64,000 nt of DNA from an uncultured Pseudomonadota bacterium (GCA_903825645.1 CAIKBL010000089.1:1-64000), one strand, 5' to 3'; shown: positions 1-9,794, numbered from the stretch's first letter. Program-made: numbers and translations. The notes: generated by a model from the letters alone, not told the origin.

Positions 1-4
1 CACC

Positions 5-60
5 AAAAAAAAGGGCTGCCGAAGCAGCCCCAATACGCTGGTGACAGGCCGAAGCCTGTC
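5..60 (-). terminator. Tandem UUCG-loop hairpins, double terminator
   Basis: Read on the minus strand there are two hairpins in a row. The first has a 7-bp stem (GACAGGC/GCCTGTC, 43-60). The second has a 7-bp stem (GGGCTGC/GCAGCCC, 13-30) and runs straight into a run of eight T. Both have TTCG loops, the very stable tetraloop. The second has the full form of a Rho-independent terminator and lies just downstream of the small minus-strand gene ending at 82. Confidence 0.8.
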
Positions 61-81
61 TTACTCACCCACGGAGATCGA

Positions 82-267
82 TCAATGCCCGGTCCGCGCC
101 AATAAGGCGCGTCCCTTGCGTGTCACAAAACCTTCTTCGCTGACAAAGCCGCGCCGGATCGCAACATGGAGAAGGGCTCGCGCCTCTTTCTGCACCAGAT
201 ACAAGGTTGACTCCCCGTATCGGTTCGCAATCAGGCCGGCGACCCGAGTTTCCAATTCCTGCGTCAA
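82..267 (-). CDS. Small protein of unknown function (61 aa)
   Basis: I do not recognise this protein. It is 61 residues, charged and probably helical, with no membrane segment or signal peptide. The start is TTG at 267, chosen because a GAGGGAG Shine-Dalgarno lies 8 bases upstream. Support for it being real is contextual: a TTGACA promoter candidate lies about 100 bases upstream, a good ribosome binding site precedes the start, and a double hairpin terminator follows the stop. Together these make a complete single-gene transcription unit. The basic C-terminal half could bind nucleic acid, but that is only an impression. Confidence 0.5.
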   Translation of the reverse strand: MTQELETRVAGLIANRYGESTLYLVQKEARALLHVAIRRGFVSEEGFVTRKGRALLARTGH

Positions 268-343
268 GCTTGGCGCTCCCTCAGCGGTTGTGCCTGCCGG
301 GAACTTAGCCCCGGCATCAAAATAATGTCGTCACTTGGATGTT

Positions 344-371
344 AGATTAACAAAGTGATTTTAAATGTCAA
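344..371 (-). promoter_or_regulatory. Candidate sigma-70 promoter for the 61-aa gene
   Basis: On the minus strand a consensus -35 box TTGACA (371-366) is followed after 16 bases by a weak -10 box TAATCT (349-344). It lies in an AT-rich intergenic patch (330-420) and points at the small gene starting at 267, leaving a leader of about 70 bases. Confidence 0.45.
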
Positions 372-380
372 GATAATCTC

Positions 381-1511
381 TTAAATATTTGTTTTATATA
401 ACTTAGATCCCTTATTTAAGTGAGGCTTTGCCAAGTATTCCTGCGTTTGCATTTCAACTAGTCGGCTAGCGGTGCGTCGAAATGGCGCGACCAACCGACT
501 GCCTTGGTAAAGGACGCTCGGCGGCGCCACGGCGGTCATCAGCAGATTGACACCGCGGTCGTACAACTCATCAACAAGATTGATGAATCGTCGCGCCGCA
601 TCGTTGTGCTCCTCGGTAAAAATGGGCACACCGGAAATCAGTACCGTATGGAAGCAGCAACCAATTTCAATATAATCATTAGGGCTCCGTGGCCCTTCGC
701 AGAGGGACTCGAAAGTAAACCACACGACGCCATCGGCACGGCCACACACCGGAATTTCCCGACCCTCGATGCGCAACGAACAAGCGCTATCGTTGCAAGC
801 ATCCACATGCGTCAGCGCACTAAAACAACGTGCAAGCGACGCCTCGGCCGTGTCGTCCTGCGGTGAATAGTAGGTCGCTGCCTGTGTCAGTGTGCGCCAC
901 CGATAGTCCGTATTTCCTGCAAATTCGATCACTTCAAGATGCTGTTTGATAAGCGCTATCGCCGGCATAAAACGTTCGCGCTGCAGTCCCTCCCGGTAAA
1001 GGTTATCCGGGGCCTCGTTCGAAGTCGTTACGAGCGTGACACCATGCGAGAACAATGCGGTCAATAACTGGCCGATCAGCATGGCGTCCGTGATATCCAC
1101 CACATGGAATTCATCGAGGCAAAGGACGCGGAATTCGCGCGCCCAATGCGCCGCTATCTGCTGCAGCGGATCCTGCACGCCCCGCAACTGCTTGAGCTCT
1201 GCGTGCACATCTCGCATGAAGCCGTGGAAATGCACGCGATGCCGCAGCACGGAGGGGACACAAGCGCAGAAAGTATCGAGGACAAACGTCTTGCCGCGGC
1301 CTACGCCACCCCAGAAGTAGAAACCTTTACGGTAAGGGCGCTTGCTGGTCAGACGCGCCAAGACGCCCCGCCACCCGTGCGAGGCTTGTGACGAATCCGC
1401 GCATAGTTGATGGTATAGGGTGTTTAATTTGGCTATCGCCGCGGCTTGATCTCGATCGGGAAGGAAATCTGGGCGGAGCCGTTCTTGTTCATACCGCTCA
1501 AGCGGAGTCAT
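381..1511 (-). CDS. zapE: Cell division protein ZapE (AFG1-like ATPase)
   Basis: ZapE is a P-loop ATPase of the AFG1 family that associates with the FtsZ ring and modulates its constriction in proteobacteria. At 376 residues it has the usual length. The Walker A motif GGVGRGKT lies at about 68-75, directly after the family's FYFWGG lead-in, and Walker B LCLDEF lies at about 130-135. The start is ATG at 1511; no good ribosome binding site is visible before it, so translation initiation may be weak or the true start may differ. It is transcribed alone, divergently from the phosphatase gene that begins at 1684. Family assignment is firm; the division role is inferred from the family. Confidence 0.93.
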   Translation of the reverse strand: MTPLERYEQERLRPDFLPDRDQAAAIAKLNTLYHQLCADSSQASHGWRGVLARLTSKRPYRKGFYFWGGVGRGKTFVLDTFCACVPSVLRHRVHFHGFMRDVHAELKQLRGVQDPLQQIAAHWAREFRVLCLDEFHVVDITDAMLIGQLLTALFSHGVTLVTTSNEAPDNLYREGLQRERFMPAIALIKQHLEVIEFAGNTDYRWRTLTQAATYYSPQDDTAEASLARCFSALTHVDACNDSACSLRIEGREIPVCGRADGVVWFTFESLCEGPRSPNDYIEIGCCFHTVLISGVPIFTEEHNDAARRFINLVDELYDRGVNLLMTAVAPPSVLYQGSRLVAPFRRTASRLVEMQTQEYLAKPHLNKGSKLYKTNI

Positions 1512-1683
1512 AAGGAAAAACTCGGTTGGCCTATACTAAGGCCCGGCATCCTAGCAGGCGACCGGACCAACGGGATATCAGTCTTCCGAAAGCATCGGAT
1601 GGTTCGCGATGACTCAGCGCCCCGAGCAATGACGCGGTATACTCGCACCTCCCACCGTTCGCAGACAACCCTGGATAATTCAA

Positions 1684-3852
1684 GTGCGGATCCCAATTCG
1701 ATGGAAGCTGATCCTCCTGCTTGGCACCTTGACGCTTGTTCCCCTCCTGCTGCTCGCGTGGATTGAGATAGGAACCCTGGGGAGACTCGGCTCGAAGCTC
1801 GCGTCAGAGACGGGGCAAGCGTTATCGGATCAGGTCCGCACGAGTTTGGAGCGCCAGGCAGACGACTTCGCGGCGCGCACTGCAGTTGAACGCCGATCTA
1901 TTGAAATGGTCGTGCATCTCCAGGCTCGCGAGATCACCCGGGTATTGCGCGAGCCGGCGTTGCCAAACTCAGCGGTGTTCTGGACCGACGAGGCGACCCC
2001 AATAGAAGGGGTGCCTGATGCTAAAAAATTACCAACGCAATATTTTCAGCAGAGCACGGCCGACAGGCGCGTACCGCTACCGGTAACTTTTTCTCGCCTC
2101 TCTTTATACCAATCACCCGGGACACGTCACGAATTATTGGTCCTGACGGGCCAAAAACTGGGCGAATCGATCTTATTTTTCAAGACCCTGCGCCCGTATT
2201 ATCACAAGCTTGTCTACTGGCATTTCAGTGCCCTCGAAAACGGTCTCTTTGCGAGCTACCCGGGCCATGCAGGATATCCAATCCGCTTCGAACCCCGCGA
2301 TCAAGGATGGTATGTCACTCAGCGTGAACGGTCCGGGCTCACATGGTCAAGGCCCCGGGTGGACGTCACTTCACGTCTAACCGTAGTCTCTGCGACGCTC
2401 CCGCTGCACGACGCTAAAGGAGCATTCATCGGGGTGACCGGCGTTGATGTCCCGATTAGCCAGATTTTGCGCAAGGTGCGTCTGCCCGATTATCTCGCAT
2501 CTGCTGGCAAGGTGCTGTTAACAACGCTCTCGCCGCTTAGCGACGCGTCATCGAGGATAGAAATAATCACCCACCAGAATTCCCCGCGTCGCGCAGGGGA
2601 CTGGCAGGAGAACAACCGTGTCGAAAACTTCAGCGCCGACTCGCCCTCAGACACCGCAAAGATTCTCGCAGACATGCAGGCAGGTCAGAATGGCTCGCGT
2701 CGAATAAATTTCGGTGGGCTAGATACGTTTTGCGTTTACCGCCGATTCGATGCGCTCTCAGCCTACTTAGTCGTTCTTGTGCCGACCGCAATGGCCTCCC
2801 AAACCGCCGCCAATGGCGCGCGCTACGCACTCCAAGTCACCCATCGGCAGATCGACGCGCTCGTACCTCTGACGCTTATTGTTGCCAGCATTGCCGTCCT
2901 AGCGGCATTAGTTGGGGCACGCGCGGTCACGGGACCGATACAAAAATTGATGGTCGCTGTCCGCGCTGTCGCGCGAGGCGATTTCAGCGTTCGTGTCCAT
3001 ATTCACAGTGGCGACGAGTTAGAGCAGCTCGGCCGGTATTTCAATCAGATGGTCCCCACTATTGCAGCGCATGCCCAGATGAGGCAGGCCTTGGCGGTAG
3101 CCCGCGAGATACAGCAACATCTGCTCCCAGCGTCGCCACCGCTCACCACAGGTCTCGATATACATGCTATTTGCTGCTATGCCGAAGAAACCGGGGGCGA
3201 TTACTTCGACTATCTTGGTGACATCACCACGCCCGATGCCGTCGGCAGTTCAGGCAGAGTCGGGATCGCTATCGGTGACGTGAGCGGACATGGCGTCGGC
3301 TCAGCGCTACTGATGAGTACTGCGCGAGCTTTCCTTCATGCGCACGATTTTGAAACGGGCGACTTAACCAGTGAACTCAGAAAATTGAACGAAAATCTGG
3401 TCGGCGATGTGCACGCAGGTCGCTTCATGACGCTATATCTGATGGTTTTTGACGTTACGAACTCGACGGTAGAATGGGTAGCGGCGGGACATGATGCCGC
3501 CTTGTATTTCGAGCATTCGACACAAAATTTTATCGAACTCGCCGGAAATGATATTCCACTAGGGATAGACCGCCATTGGGCGTTCAATCGCCCGGGCCAG
3601 CGGTTTTATGCCAAAGACGATGTTTTCGTACTGGCCACGGATGGCATATGGGAGGCGCGCGCTACGGATGGCAGTCGCTTTGGGAAGACCCGTCTGCGCG
3701 CCTGCATCACGGCGCACGCCACGGCGAACGCCGCAACTATCTCATCGGCGATTATGGATGCCGTGACTCAGTTTCGCGGGGACCAGGCCGCCCAGGATGA
3801 TATGACCGTAGTCACCATCAAGATAACGTCGCCGGAATCGGCGACTTCATAG
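1684..3852 (+). CDS. Membrane sensor PP2C/SpoIIE-type serine phosphatase
   Basis: This is a 722-residue signalling protein of the RsbU/SpoIIE class. An N-terminal membrane segment (about 8-28) is followed by a large periplasmic sensor with a Cache-like pattern, a second membrane segment (about 390-412), a HAMP linker (about 415-465) and a C-terminal PP2C-type phosphatase. The metal-binding motifs are intact: GGDYFD near 504, IGDVSGHG near 530 and DDMT near 704. The start is GTG at 1684. Such enzymes usually dephosphorylate an anti-anti-sigma (STAS) protein, but no STAS or anti-sigma kinase gene lies beside it, so its partner must be encoded elsewhere. The ligand is unknown. Confidence 0.9.
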   Translation: MRIPIRWKLILLLGTLTLVPLLLLAWIEIGTLGRLGSKLASETGQALSDQVRTSLERQADDFAARTAVERRSIEMVVHLQAREITRVLREPALPNSAVFWTDEATPIEGVPDAKKLPTQYFQQSTADRRVPLPVTFSRLSLYQSPGTRHELLVLTGQKLGESILFFKTLRPYYHKLVYWHFSALENGLFASYPGHAGYPIRFEPRDQGWYVTQRERSGLTWSRPRVDVTSRLTVVSATLPLHDAKGAFIGVTGVDVPISQILRKVRLPDYLASAGKVLLTTLSPLSDASSRIEIITHQNSPRRAGDWQENNRVENFSADSPSDTAKILADMQAGQNGSRRINFGGLDTFCVYRRFDALSAYLVVLVPTAMASQTAANGARYALQVTHRQIDALVPLTLIVASIAVLAALVGARAVTGPIQKLMVAVRAVARGDFSVRVHIHSGDELEQLGRYFNQMVPTIAAHAQMRQALAVAREIQQHLLPASPPLTTGLDIHAICCYAEETGGDYFDYLGDITTPDAVGSSGRVGIAIGDVSGHGVGSALLMSTARAFLHAHDFETGDLTSELRKLNENLVGDVHAGRFMTLYLMVFDVTNSTVEWVAAGHDAALYFEHSTQNFIELAGNDIPLGIDRHWAFNRPGQRFYAKDDVFVLATDGIWEARATDGSRFGKTRLRACITAHATANAATISSAIMDAVTQFRGDQAAQDDMTVVTIKITSPESATS

Positions 3853-4014
3853 CGCTAGGGAAAAGCGACTAAAACAACGATAGCTGCCCCACATCGCGTG
3901 TAGGGGGAGTGAACTTGTCCAAGACTAATACAGGCCCCGTGTGCCCTAGACTAATTTTTCGACAGGTCTGGACGTATCGCCGCGCGATCAGTTGGGCAAA
4001 AGGCCCGCTGCCCG

Positions 4015-4908
4015 TCATCCGCCGAGAAAATCACTCTCGTAAGCTTTGTCACCACGCTGCGCCCGGACAAGCGACATAATTTTAGCGGCCTTCAAGCGGT
4101 AGTGCTGTTCGAGCCAGGCCTTGAACATCGGACCGTGCTCCCGCGGTAATCTCAGCAACACATAGCCGGCAAAGGTCGCCCCTGCAGCGACGGCCGCGGC
4201 CGCGACCGCCACCGCCTCAAGTTCATGTTGATTTAGTCCCGCAATCACAGGCGCGACTATCACGCCAGCCGGAATCCCGGCTTCGTGCAGACGCCGAATA
4301 GTTTTGAGACGGCGCCGAGGCGCGGTTGCCCGGGGCTCCATCCGGCGAGCGAGGTCATGGTCCAATATGGTAATCAGAACCAGGACGGACGCGAGCGACT
4401 TAGTAGCCATTCCCGCAAGCAGATCGATGTCACGCGCGATGAGCATGGCTTTGGTCACGATCGTATAAGGATGTTGGGTATCCGCGCGGATCCCAAGAAG
4501 TGCTCGCGTAATTTTCAGCTTGCGCTCGATCGGTTGATACGCATCCATATTCGCGCTTAGAGCGATCGACGCACAACGGTAGCCAGGCTTACTTAATTCG
4601 TGGTGTAGCAGCGACGCCGCATTGACCTTGGCGAACAACCGACTCTCAAAGTCGAGCCCGGGGGATAGATCGAGGTACGCGTGCGCGGGACGCGCATAGC
4701 AGTACACGCAACCGTGCTCGCACCGGCGGTATGGATTAATAGACCGGTCAAAAGGAATGTCCGGAGATTGATTACGGCTGATGATGATCTTGGCGTGCTC
4801 TTCGGTGACCGTGGTGACTAAGCGGGGAAGGTCTGAATCGAGCGGTTCCCATCCATCGTCGAAATCGTCGCGGGTCACTTCCCGATATCGAGCCGGTGGC
4901 GTGAGCAC
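4015..4908 (-). CDS. PA0069-family radical SAM protein
   Basis: This 297-residue protein belongs to the SplB-like radical SAM group typified by PA0069. The iron-sulfur motif C-x3-C-x2-C is visible as CEHGCVYC at 63-70, with the preceding NPYRRCEHG context characteristic of this family. The rest fits a TIM-barrel core. The family's reaction is not established; a relation to spore photoproduct lyase does not prove DNA repair. It stands alone, convergent with the phosphatase gene and divergent from rmuC. Confidence 0.88.
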   Translation of the reverse strand: MLTPPARYREVTRDDFDDGWEPLDSDLPRLVTTVTEEHAKIIISRNQSPDIPFDRSINPYRRCEHGCVYCYARPAHAYLDLSPGLDFESRLFAKVNAASLLHHELSKPGYRCASIALSANMDAYQPIERKLKITRALLGIRADTQHPYTIVTKAMLIARDIDLLAGMATKSLASVLVLITILDHDLARRMEPRATAPRRRLKTIRRLHEAGIPAGVIVAPVIAGLNQHELEAVAVAAAAVAAGATFAGYVLLRLPREHGPMFKAWLEQHYRLKAAKIMSLVRAQRGDKAYESDFLGG

Positions 4909-5146
4909 GGCACCCCTGCATGGACCTTGCGGCCCGACAAGCGCGGCGATTTAAAATCCTCGGTCGACATCCTCTTAACCTTTTTGCCGGGCAGTCCCGG
5001 TTACACCGGGATCGACGGGTCTGCGGGGGCTCGTTATGATGGTTACCCAACAGACAACGCTCAGGAGCGCCTCGTTTGTCGACAAGTACGATAGCCGCAA
5101 CGAACCCTTTCCACGGGCCCCCATGCCCTGAACCCATTCGTGCCCA

Positions 5147-6565
5147 GTGCCCGATTTCTCAGCCCGCATGATGACGGGAGACCCTGGCTTCTTCATCCTG
5201 ACCATCAGCGTCTTGATCGGTGGCTTTTTGGCGATCATGGTGACGCGCCTTTGGGCTTCCCGCCGGGGCGAGTCAGCAGAACCGTCTGCGAGCGTACTCG
5301 CCCTGCACGCGATTCGCACGACGCTGGAATCTCTCGACACGAGAACCCGAGAGATTCGGCAACAAAATGCCGAAGATGCCGGTCGACTTCGCGAGCAATT
5401 ACTCCAACGTAGCGATGGCGCACAGCTCTCGATGGTGCGTGATTTTTCGACACAGCGTCTCGAAATAGCGGAGTATCTCGGCGTGATGCGCGGGGAGATC
5501 AGTGAAGCCATGCGGCAACACCAGACAGCTTTCGAGGCGCGACAAACCGCTGTTTCACAGGCGATGCATGAATCCCTACATCAGGGTTTTCAGTCGCTCC
5601 ACCTGCAACTTGGAGACACGCTGCAGCGCAATGCCGGTGAGTTGGGCTTACGAGTTGACGCGCTGACGCGCGCAACGGACGAGCGGTTAAAAGAAATCAG
5701 TGGTCAGGTAGACCGACGGCTAGCCGAGGGCTTCGAGAAGACAACGGCAACTTTTACGGATGTCCTGCAACGACTCGCGTTAATTGATGAGGCGCAGAAA
5801 AAAATTACGGCGCTGTCCAGTGACGTCATCAGCTTGCAGGCGATCCTCGCGGACAAGCGTTCACGTGGCGCCTTTGGTGAAGTGCAGCTTGCCGGGCTAG
5901 TACGCAACGTCATGCCTGAGGCCGCCTTCAGTCTGCAGCATACGCTCCCGAACGGCAGAATTGCCGATTGCCTGCTGTTCCTTCCGGCGCCAACCGGCGC
6001 GATCGCCATCGACTCCAAGTTCCCGCTGGAATCTTATCGTCGGATGACCGACTACGCCTCGTCGGAAAGCGACCGAAAACAAGCGGAGCGGCAATTCAAA
6101 CAAGATGTCAGAAAACATATCCGCGATATTGCTGAGCGCTACATCCTGCCGAATGTCACCGCGGATGGCGCGGTGATGTTTATTCCGGCCGAAGCCGTCT
6201 TCGCCGAAATCCAAGCGCATCATCCCGAAGTAGTGGAAGAAGCGCACGTCGCGCACGTTTGGCTAGTCTCTCCGACCACACTTTGGGCAGTCCTGAATAC
6301 GGCCCGCGCGGTACTCAAAGACGCGGCTACCCGCGAGCAGGTTGATATCATCCGCGAACATCTGGGTCTGTTGGCCAAAGATTTTCAGCGATTCAGAGAA
6401 CGTATGGATCAATTAGCCCGACATATTGAACAAGCGCACGATGACGTGCAAAAAGTAAATGTCTCGGCGCGACGGATCACCGATCGATTTGAAAGAATTG
6501 AACGCGTTGAGGTCAAACCCTCGACGGATAGCGGCGCGGCGCCAGAGCTTGCGCCACGCGACTGA
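5147..6565 (+). CDS. rmuC: DNA recombination protein RmuC homologue
   Basis: RmuC family proteins limit DNA inversions and rearrangements and are thought to be nuclease-like. This 472-residue protein shows the usual order: an N-terminal membrane segment (about 14-33), a long coiled coil (about 45-215) and the conserved RmuC domain. The latter includes the stretch DKRSRGAFGEVQL and a later AIDSKFPLE block. The start is GTG at 5147; in-frame ATGs at 5168 and 5171 are reasonable alternatives and would still keep the membrane segment. It is a single gene, divergent from the radical SAM gene. Confidence 0.92.
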   Translation: MPDFSARMMTGDPGFFILTISVLIGGFLAIMVTRLWASRRGESAEPSASVLALHAIRTTLESLDTRTREIRQQNAEDAGRLREQLLQRSDGAQLSMVRDFSTQRLEIAEYLGVMRGEISEAMRQHQTAFEARQTAVSQAMHESLHQGFQSLHLQLGDTLQRNAGELGLRVDALTRATDERLKEISGQVDRRLAEGFEKTTATFTDVLQRLALIDEAQKKITALSSDVISLQAILADKRSRGAFGEVQLAGLVRNVMPEAAFSLQHTLPNGRIADCLLFLPAPTGAIAIDSKFPLESYRRMTDYASSESDRKQAERQFKQDVRKHIRDIAERYILPNVTADGAVMFIPAEAVFAEIQAHHPEVVEEAHVAHVWLVSPTTLWAVLNTARAVLKDAATREQVDIIREHLGLLAKDFQRFRERMDQLARHIEQAHDDVQKVNVSARRITDRFERIERVEVKPSTDSGAAPELAPRD

Positions 6566-6777
6566 TCGCCGTGCCAAGCGCCTAATCTTGCCTAGCCAAC
6601 ACCATTTTGCGGGAGACTGTTGTCCGCACGGGTTTCACTGATCCCGCACGCCCGGTGCGCGTGGTCCGAGGCAAGCCTCGCCGCGAGTGCTTTAGGGACT
6701 TCCGCTATTTCGAGAAAAGGCGGGTCGGAAGCACAGTCTGTCGATGTCGTCAGCTCAATGCCTAGACGCCCACGCGG

Positions 6778-8160
6778 TTACTTGATGACTAAAAAAGCCG
6801 CCTGATTACCGCGTTGAACCCGCAGAAGTAGCTGACCCTGAAATTGTGTCACCGCCGCGATAAATTCATCTACGCTGGCGACCGGCTCTCGGTTGACCCC
6901 GGTGATGATGTCATGTTGCCGCAGACCTGCGGCGAATGCTTTCGCGCGTTTAGAAATTTCGTAAACCATGACGCCGTCCAACCGTCCATAGGCGGGAGAA
7001 TCCTCAGGAATTTCGCCAATCGAGACGCCCGCTAGGCGTGGATTTTTAATACCGCCGGTGCTGCTGGTGGCGACTCGCGTCCCCACTTCGGCCCCAACGG
7101 TTATCCGCTTGCCGTCACGCAGCACCTCGAGTTTCAGCGGATCACCGACCCTCATCAGGGCAACCTGATTCCGCAGATCGGCCGCATCGCGAACCACCTT
7201 GTGATTGACCGTCGTGACCACATCCCCGGCCTTCAAGCCCGCTTGTTCGGCCGGAGATTCCGGCAGGATATTGACGAGGACAGCGCCGTGCGCAGTTGAT
7301 AGCCCGAAGGCCGTCGCCAAATCAGGCGTGAGATTCTGCATCTCAGCCCCCAAAAAGCCACGGCTTACTTCGCCGAATTTAACCAACTGCTCCATCACCT
7401 GACTTGCCATGTTGATGGGAATAGCGAAGCCGATGCCAATGTTCCCACCATTCTGCGAATAAATGGCCGTGTTGATGCCAATCAACTCCCCCCGCAAGTT
7501 AACCAGCGCGCCGCCTGAATTGCCCGGATTGATCGAAGCATCCGTTTGGATCAAATCTTCGTAACCAGTGATGCCGAGTCCACTCCGAGCCAGTGCGCTT
7601 ACAATCCCTGCCGTCACCGTCTGACCGAGACCGAACGGGTTACCGATCGCGACAACATAGTCCCCGACCCGCAGGCGCTCCGAGTTCGCGAGGCGCAAGG
7701 CTGTGAGGCCCGTTCCCTTAATTTGCACAACGGCAACGTCCGTTTCGGGATCTGCGCCAATCAGTTTTGCTTCAAATTCTCGCTCATCCGTCAGACGTAC
7801 CGTGATCTGATCTGCATTGGCGATGACATGGTTATTGGTCAGAACCAGTCCCCGCACGGCATCCACGATGACCCCCGATCCGAGACTCTGCGTTTTGCGT
7901 TCCTGCGGGGTGTTCGGCATGTTGAAATATCGACGGAAGAACGGGTCGTTGAACAGGGGGTTCGTCTGCAGCTGAACGTGTCCCTGCGTTGAAATGTTCA
8001 CCACCGCCGGTGTAATTTTCTCCAGCATGGGGGCAAGCGAAGGCATCGGTTGCGGTTCACTTGTCGCGGCGGTGTCGCTATAACCGGTTGTACTGGCGAG
8101 TAAGGTGGCGAAAAACAGTAGATGGCTAGCTAAGCTGCGAACGGACATAGGCTTTCTCAT
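6778..8160 (-). CDS. degQ: Periplasmic HtrA/DegQ-type serine protease
   Basis: This 460-residue protein has an N-terminal Sec signal peptide (about 1-27), a trypsin-like domain and two PDZ domains (about 255-345 and 365-455). The catalytic triad is complete: His111 in TNNHV, Asp141 in ETDVAV and Ser215 in NPGNSGG. HtrA proteases degrade or refold damaged envelope proteins. The gene lies 24 bases downstream of coq7 on the same strand and is probably cotranscribed with it. It is distinct from the second HtrA gene at 40120-41571, which is linked to a two-component system. Confidence 0.93.
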   Translation of the reverse strand: MRKPMSVRSLASHLLFFATLLASTTGYSDTAATSEPQPMPSLAPMLEKITPAVVNISTQGHVQLQTNPLFNDPFFRRYFNMPNTPQERKTQSLGSGVIVDAVRGLVLTNNHVIANADQITVRLTDEREFEAKLIGADPETDVAVVQIKGTGLTALRLANSERLRVGDYVVAIGNPFGLGQTVTAGIVSALARSGLGITGYEDLIQTDASINPGNSGGALVNLRGELIGINTAIYSQNGGNIGIGFAIPINMASQVMEQLVKFGEVSRGFLGAEMQNLTPDLATAFGLSTAHGAVLVNILPESPAEQAGLKAGDVVTTVNHKVVRDAADLRNQVALMRVGDPLKLEVLRDGKRITVGAEVGTRVATSSTGGIKNPRLAGVSIGEIPEDSPAYGRLDGVMVYEISKRAKAFAAGLRQHDIITGVNREPVASVDEFIAAVTQFQGQLLLRVQRGNQAAFLVIK

Positions 8161-8184
8161 GGCAATCCGGCAAAAATAAAAAGA

Positions 8185-8823
8185 CTAAAAACGCGCGGCA
8201 ATGGTGGTCATGACCCGCGCCTGCAGCCTCATCAACCAACGAATCGTTATCGGTAAGGTCCGCGCACCGTGACGTTGAGCACTCGCCGCATGGCGTGCTT
8301 CATCTTGTCTCATTTGGATCAAAATCTGGCGGCTGACGACGTCTTCCGGTGGCAGCATCGAGAGGTGGGTGTCGAGATGCGCTACTACTTGATGCTCGGT
8401 TTCGGCTAGAAACCCCATGCTCGCGGCCGTGCCGGCGCATCCAGCCAGCGCCCCCAACGAAAACGCGCCCAGAAACCAAACAGGGTCAAGTCGACTGGGT
8501 CGCGCCTCGAGTTCTCGCAATCTAGTTGCGCACCAAACCAAATGGTCCCCCTCTTCCTGTGCGGCCGCCTCCAAAGCCTCGCGCTCGGCAGCAGTCTGGG
8601 CAGTCAGTGCCTGCCCAAAATAAAGGGCCTGCGCGCAAATCTCTCCGGCGTGATTGACCCGCATCAGACGAGACGCCTTCAGCCGATCAGCAGCGTTCAA
8701 GGGCGAAAAACGCCCGCTATTCGCCCCGGGATAAGGGCGTCGGGCAGGCTGTCCGCGGCCCCCGCCAAATGTCTTAAGCATTTGATCGAAGGTGCTAATT
8801 GCTCTGTCGAGAGGTGAAAGCAA
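8185..8823 (-). CDS. coq7: Demethoxyubiquinone hydroxylase Coq7
   Basis: Coq7 is a di-iron monooxygenase that performs the penultimate, oxygen-dependent step of ubiquinone synthesis, hydroxylating the demethoxyubiquinone ring. At 212 residues it has the standard length. The carboxylate-histidine pattern is present: RVNHAGEICAQ, EGDHLVWC, ETEHQVVAHL and RQDEARHA. The last three carry the paired Glu and His ligands. The bacterium therefore makes ubiquinone aerobically. The gene is divergent from rplM and is followed by the HtrA gene. Confidence 0.94.
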   Translation of the reverse strand: MLSPLDRAISTFDQMLKTFGGGRGQPARRPYPGANSGRFSPLNAADRLKASRLMRVNHAGEICAQALYFGQALTAQTAAEREALEAAAQEEGDHLVWCATRLRELEARPSRLDPVWFLGAFSLGALAGCAGTAASMGFLAETEHQVVAHLDTHLSMLPPEDVVSRQILIQMRQDEARHAASAQRHGARTLPITIRWLMRLQARVMTTIAARF

Positions 8824-8914
8824 GGGTCGCTCCGTCGGTTTTTAAGTGCAACAACGCCGTCCGAGTTGATTCGTGAAAATACCATGAAAACAGGTGGATA
8901 CCGAGTGCATCAGA

Positions 8915-8943
8915 TTGACAAGCCAGGGCATGTTCTATTACAT
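8915..8943 (+). promoter_or_regulatory. Candidate promoter of rplM-rpsI
   Basis: A perfect -35 box TTGACA (8915-8920) is followed by an extended AT patch with possible -10 boxes at 8936-8941 (TATTAC) or 8938-8943 (TTACAT). The start of rplM lies about 30 bases further, with an AGGG ribosome binding site in between. Confidence 0.5.
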
Positions 8944-8971
8944 TGCGCGTCCTTTTCGCAGGGCGTTTTCC

Positions 8972-9400
8972 ATGAAGACCTATACCGCTACTCCATCGAC
9001 CGTCAAACGTGACTGGTACGTGGTCGATGCGACCGACAAGGTGCTAGGACGCCTAGCCTCCGAGCTCGCGCGCCGCCTCCGTGGCAAGCACAAACCCGAG
9101 TTTACGCCCTCGTTCGATACGGGCGATTACATTATCGTGCTCAATGCCGGAAAAGTTCGGGTGACGGGCGCAAAAGAACAGGACAAGTTCTATCATGACC
9201 ACTCGGGCTATCCCGGCGGTATGAAGTCTGTGAGCTTTGGAAAGCTAAACCAAAAAGCACCGGGACAGGCGCTTGAGCGCGCAGTCAAAGGCATGCTGCC
9301 CAAAGGACCGTTGGGTCGGGCCATGTTCAGAAAGCTGAAACTTTACACCGGTTCCGAACATCACCACGCCGCGCAACAACCGCAACCGCTGGAATTATAA
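8972..9400 (+). CDS. rplM: 50S ribosomal protein L13
   Basis: L13 binds 23S rRNA early in assembly of the large subunit. The 142-residue length from ATG 8972 matches the bacterial standard exactly, and the protein starts with the typical MKTYTA block. An open frame extends upstream to 8894, but that extension has no family similarity, and the AGGG site before 8972 decides the start. Family blocks such as VLGRLAS and the GMLPKGPLG region near the C-terminus are visible. It is followed after one base by rpsI, the conserved pair in bacteria. Confidence 0.97.
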   Translation: MKTYTATPSTVKRDWYVVDATDKVLGRLASELARRLRGKHKPEFTPSFDTGDYIIVLNAGKVRVTGAKEQDKFYHDHSGYPGGMKSVSFGKLNQKAPGQALERAVKGMLPKGPLGRAMFRKLKLYTGSEHHHAAQQPQPLEL

Positions 9401-9401
9401 G

Positions 9402-9794
9402 ATGGCGACTGAAACCTACTACAGCACTGGCCGACGCAAGAGCTCCTCTGCCCGCGTATTTCTTGGGCGGGGCACGGGTAACATCAAGATAAACGGCCGC
9501 ACGCTGGAAGAATACTTCGGTCGCGAAACGGCCCAGATGATGGTCCGACAGCCGCTAGAGACAACCGAACTGCTGCACAGCTTCGACGTCAATGCCACGG
9601 TTAGTGGCGGTGGAATCACCGGTCAGGCAGGCGCGCTGCGCTTGGGGATTACCCGCGCCCTGATTTGCTACGACGAAGCGCTTCGCCGCCCCTTGCGGAC
9701 AGCTGGCTTCGTCACACGCGACGCCCGTGAGGTTGAACGTAAGAAGGTCGGTCTGCACAAAGCGCGTAAACGCCCGCAATACAGCAAGCGCTAA
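9402..9794 (+). CDS. rpsI: 30S ribosomal protein S9
   Basis: S9 is a small-subunit protein whose C-terminal tail reaches into the P-site and contacts tRNA. This copy has 130 residues and ends in the standard basic tail KRPQYSKR. The [14 protein letters not shown] start and the GRTLEEYF block are diagnostic. It is cotranscribed with rplM and translationally close to it (one base between stop and start). Confidence 0.97.
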   Translation: MATETYYSTGRRKSSSARVFLGRGTGNIKINGRTLEEYFGRETAQMMVRQPLETTELLHSFDVNATVSGGGITGQAGALRLGITRALICYDEALRRPLRTAGFVTRDAREVERKKVGLHKARKRPQYSKR

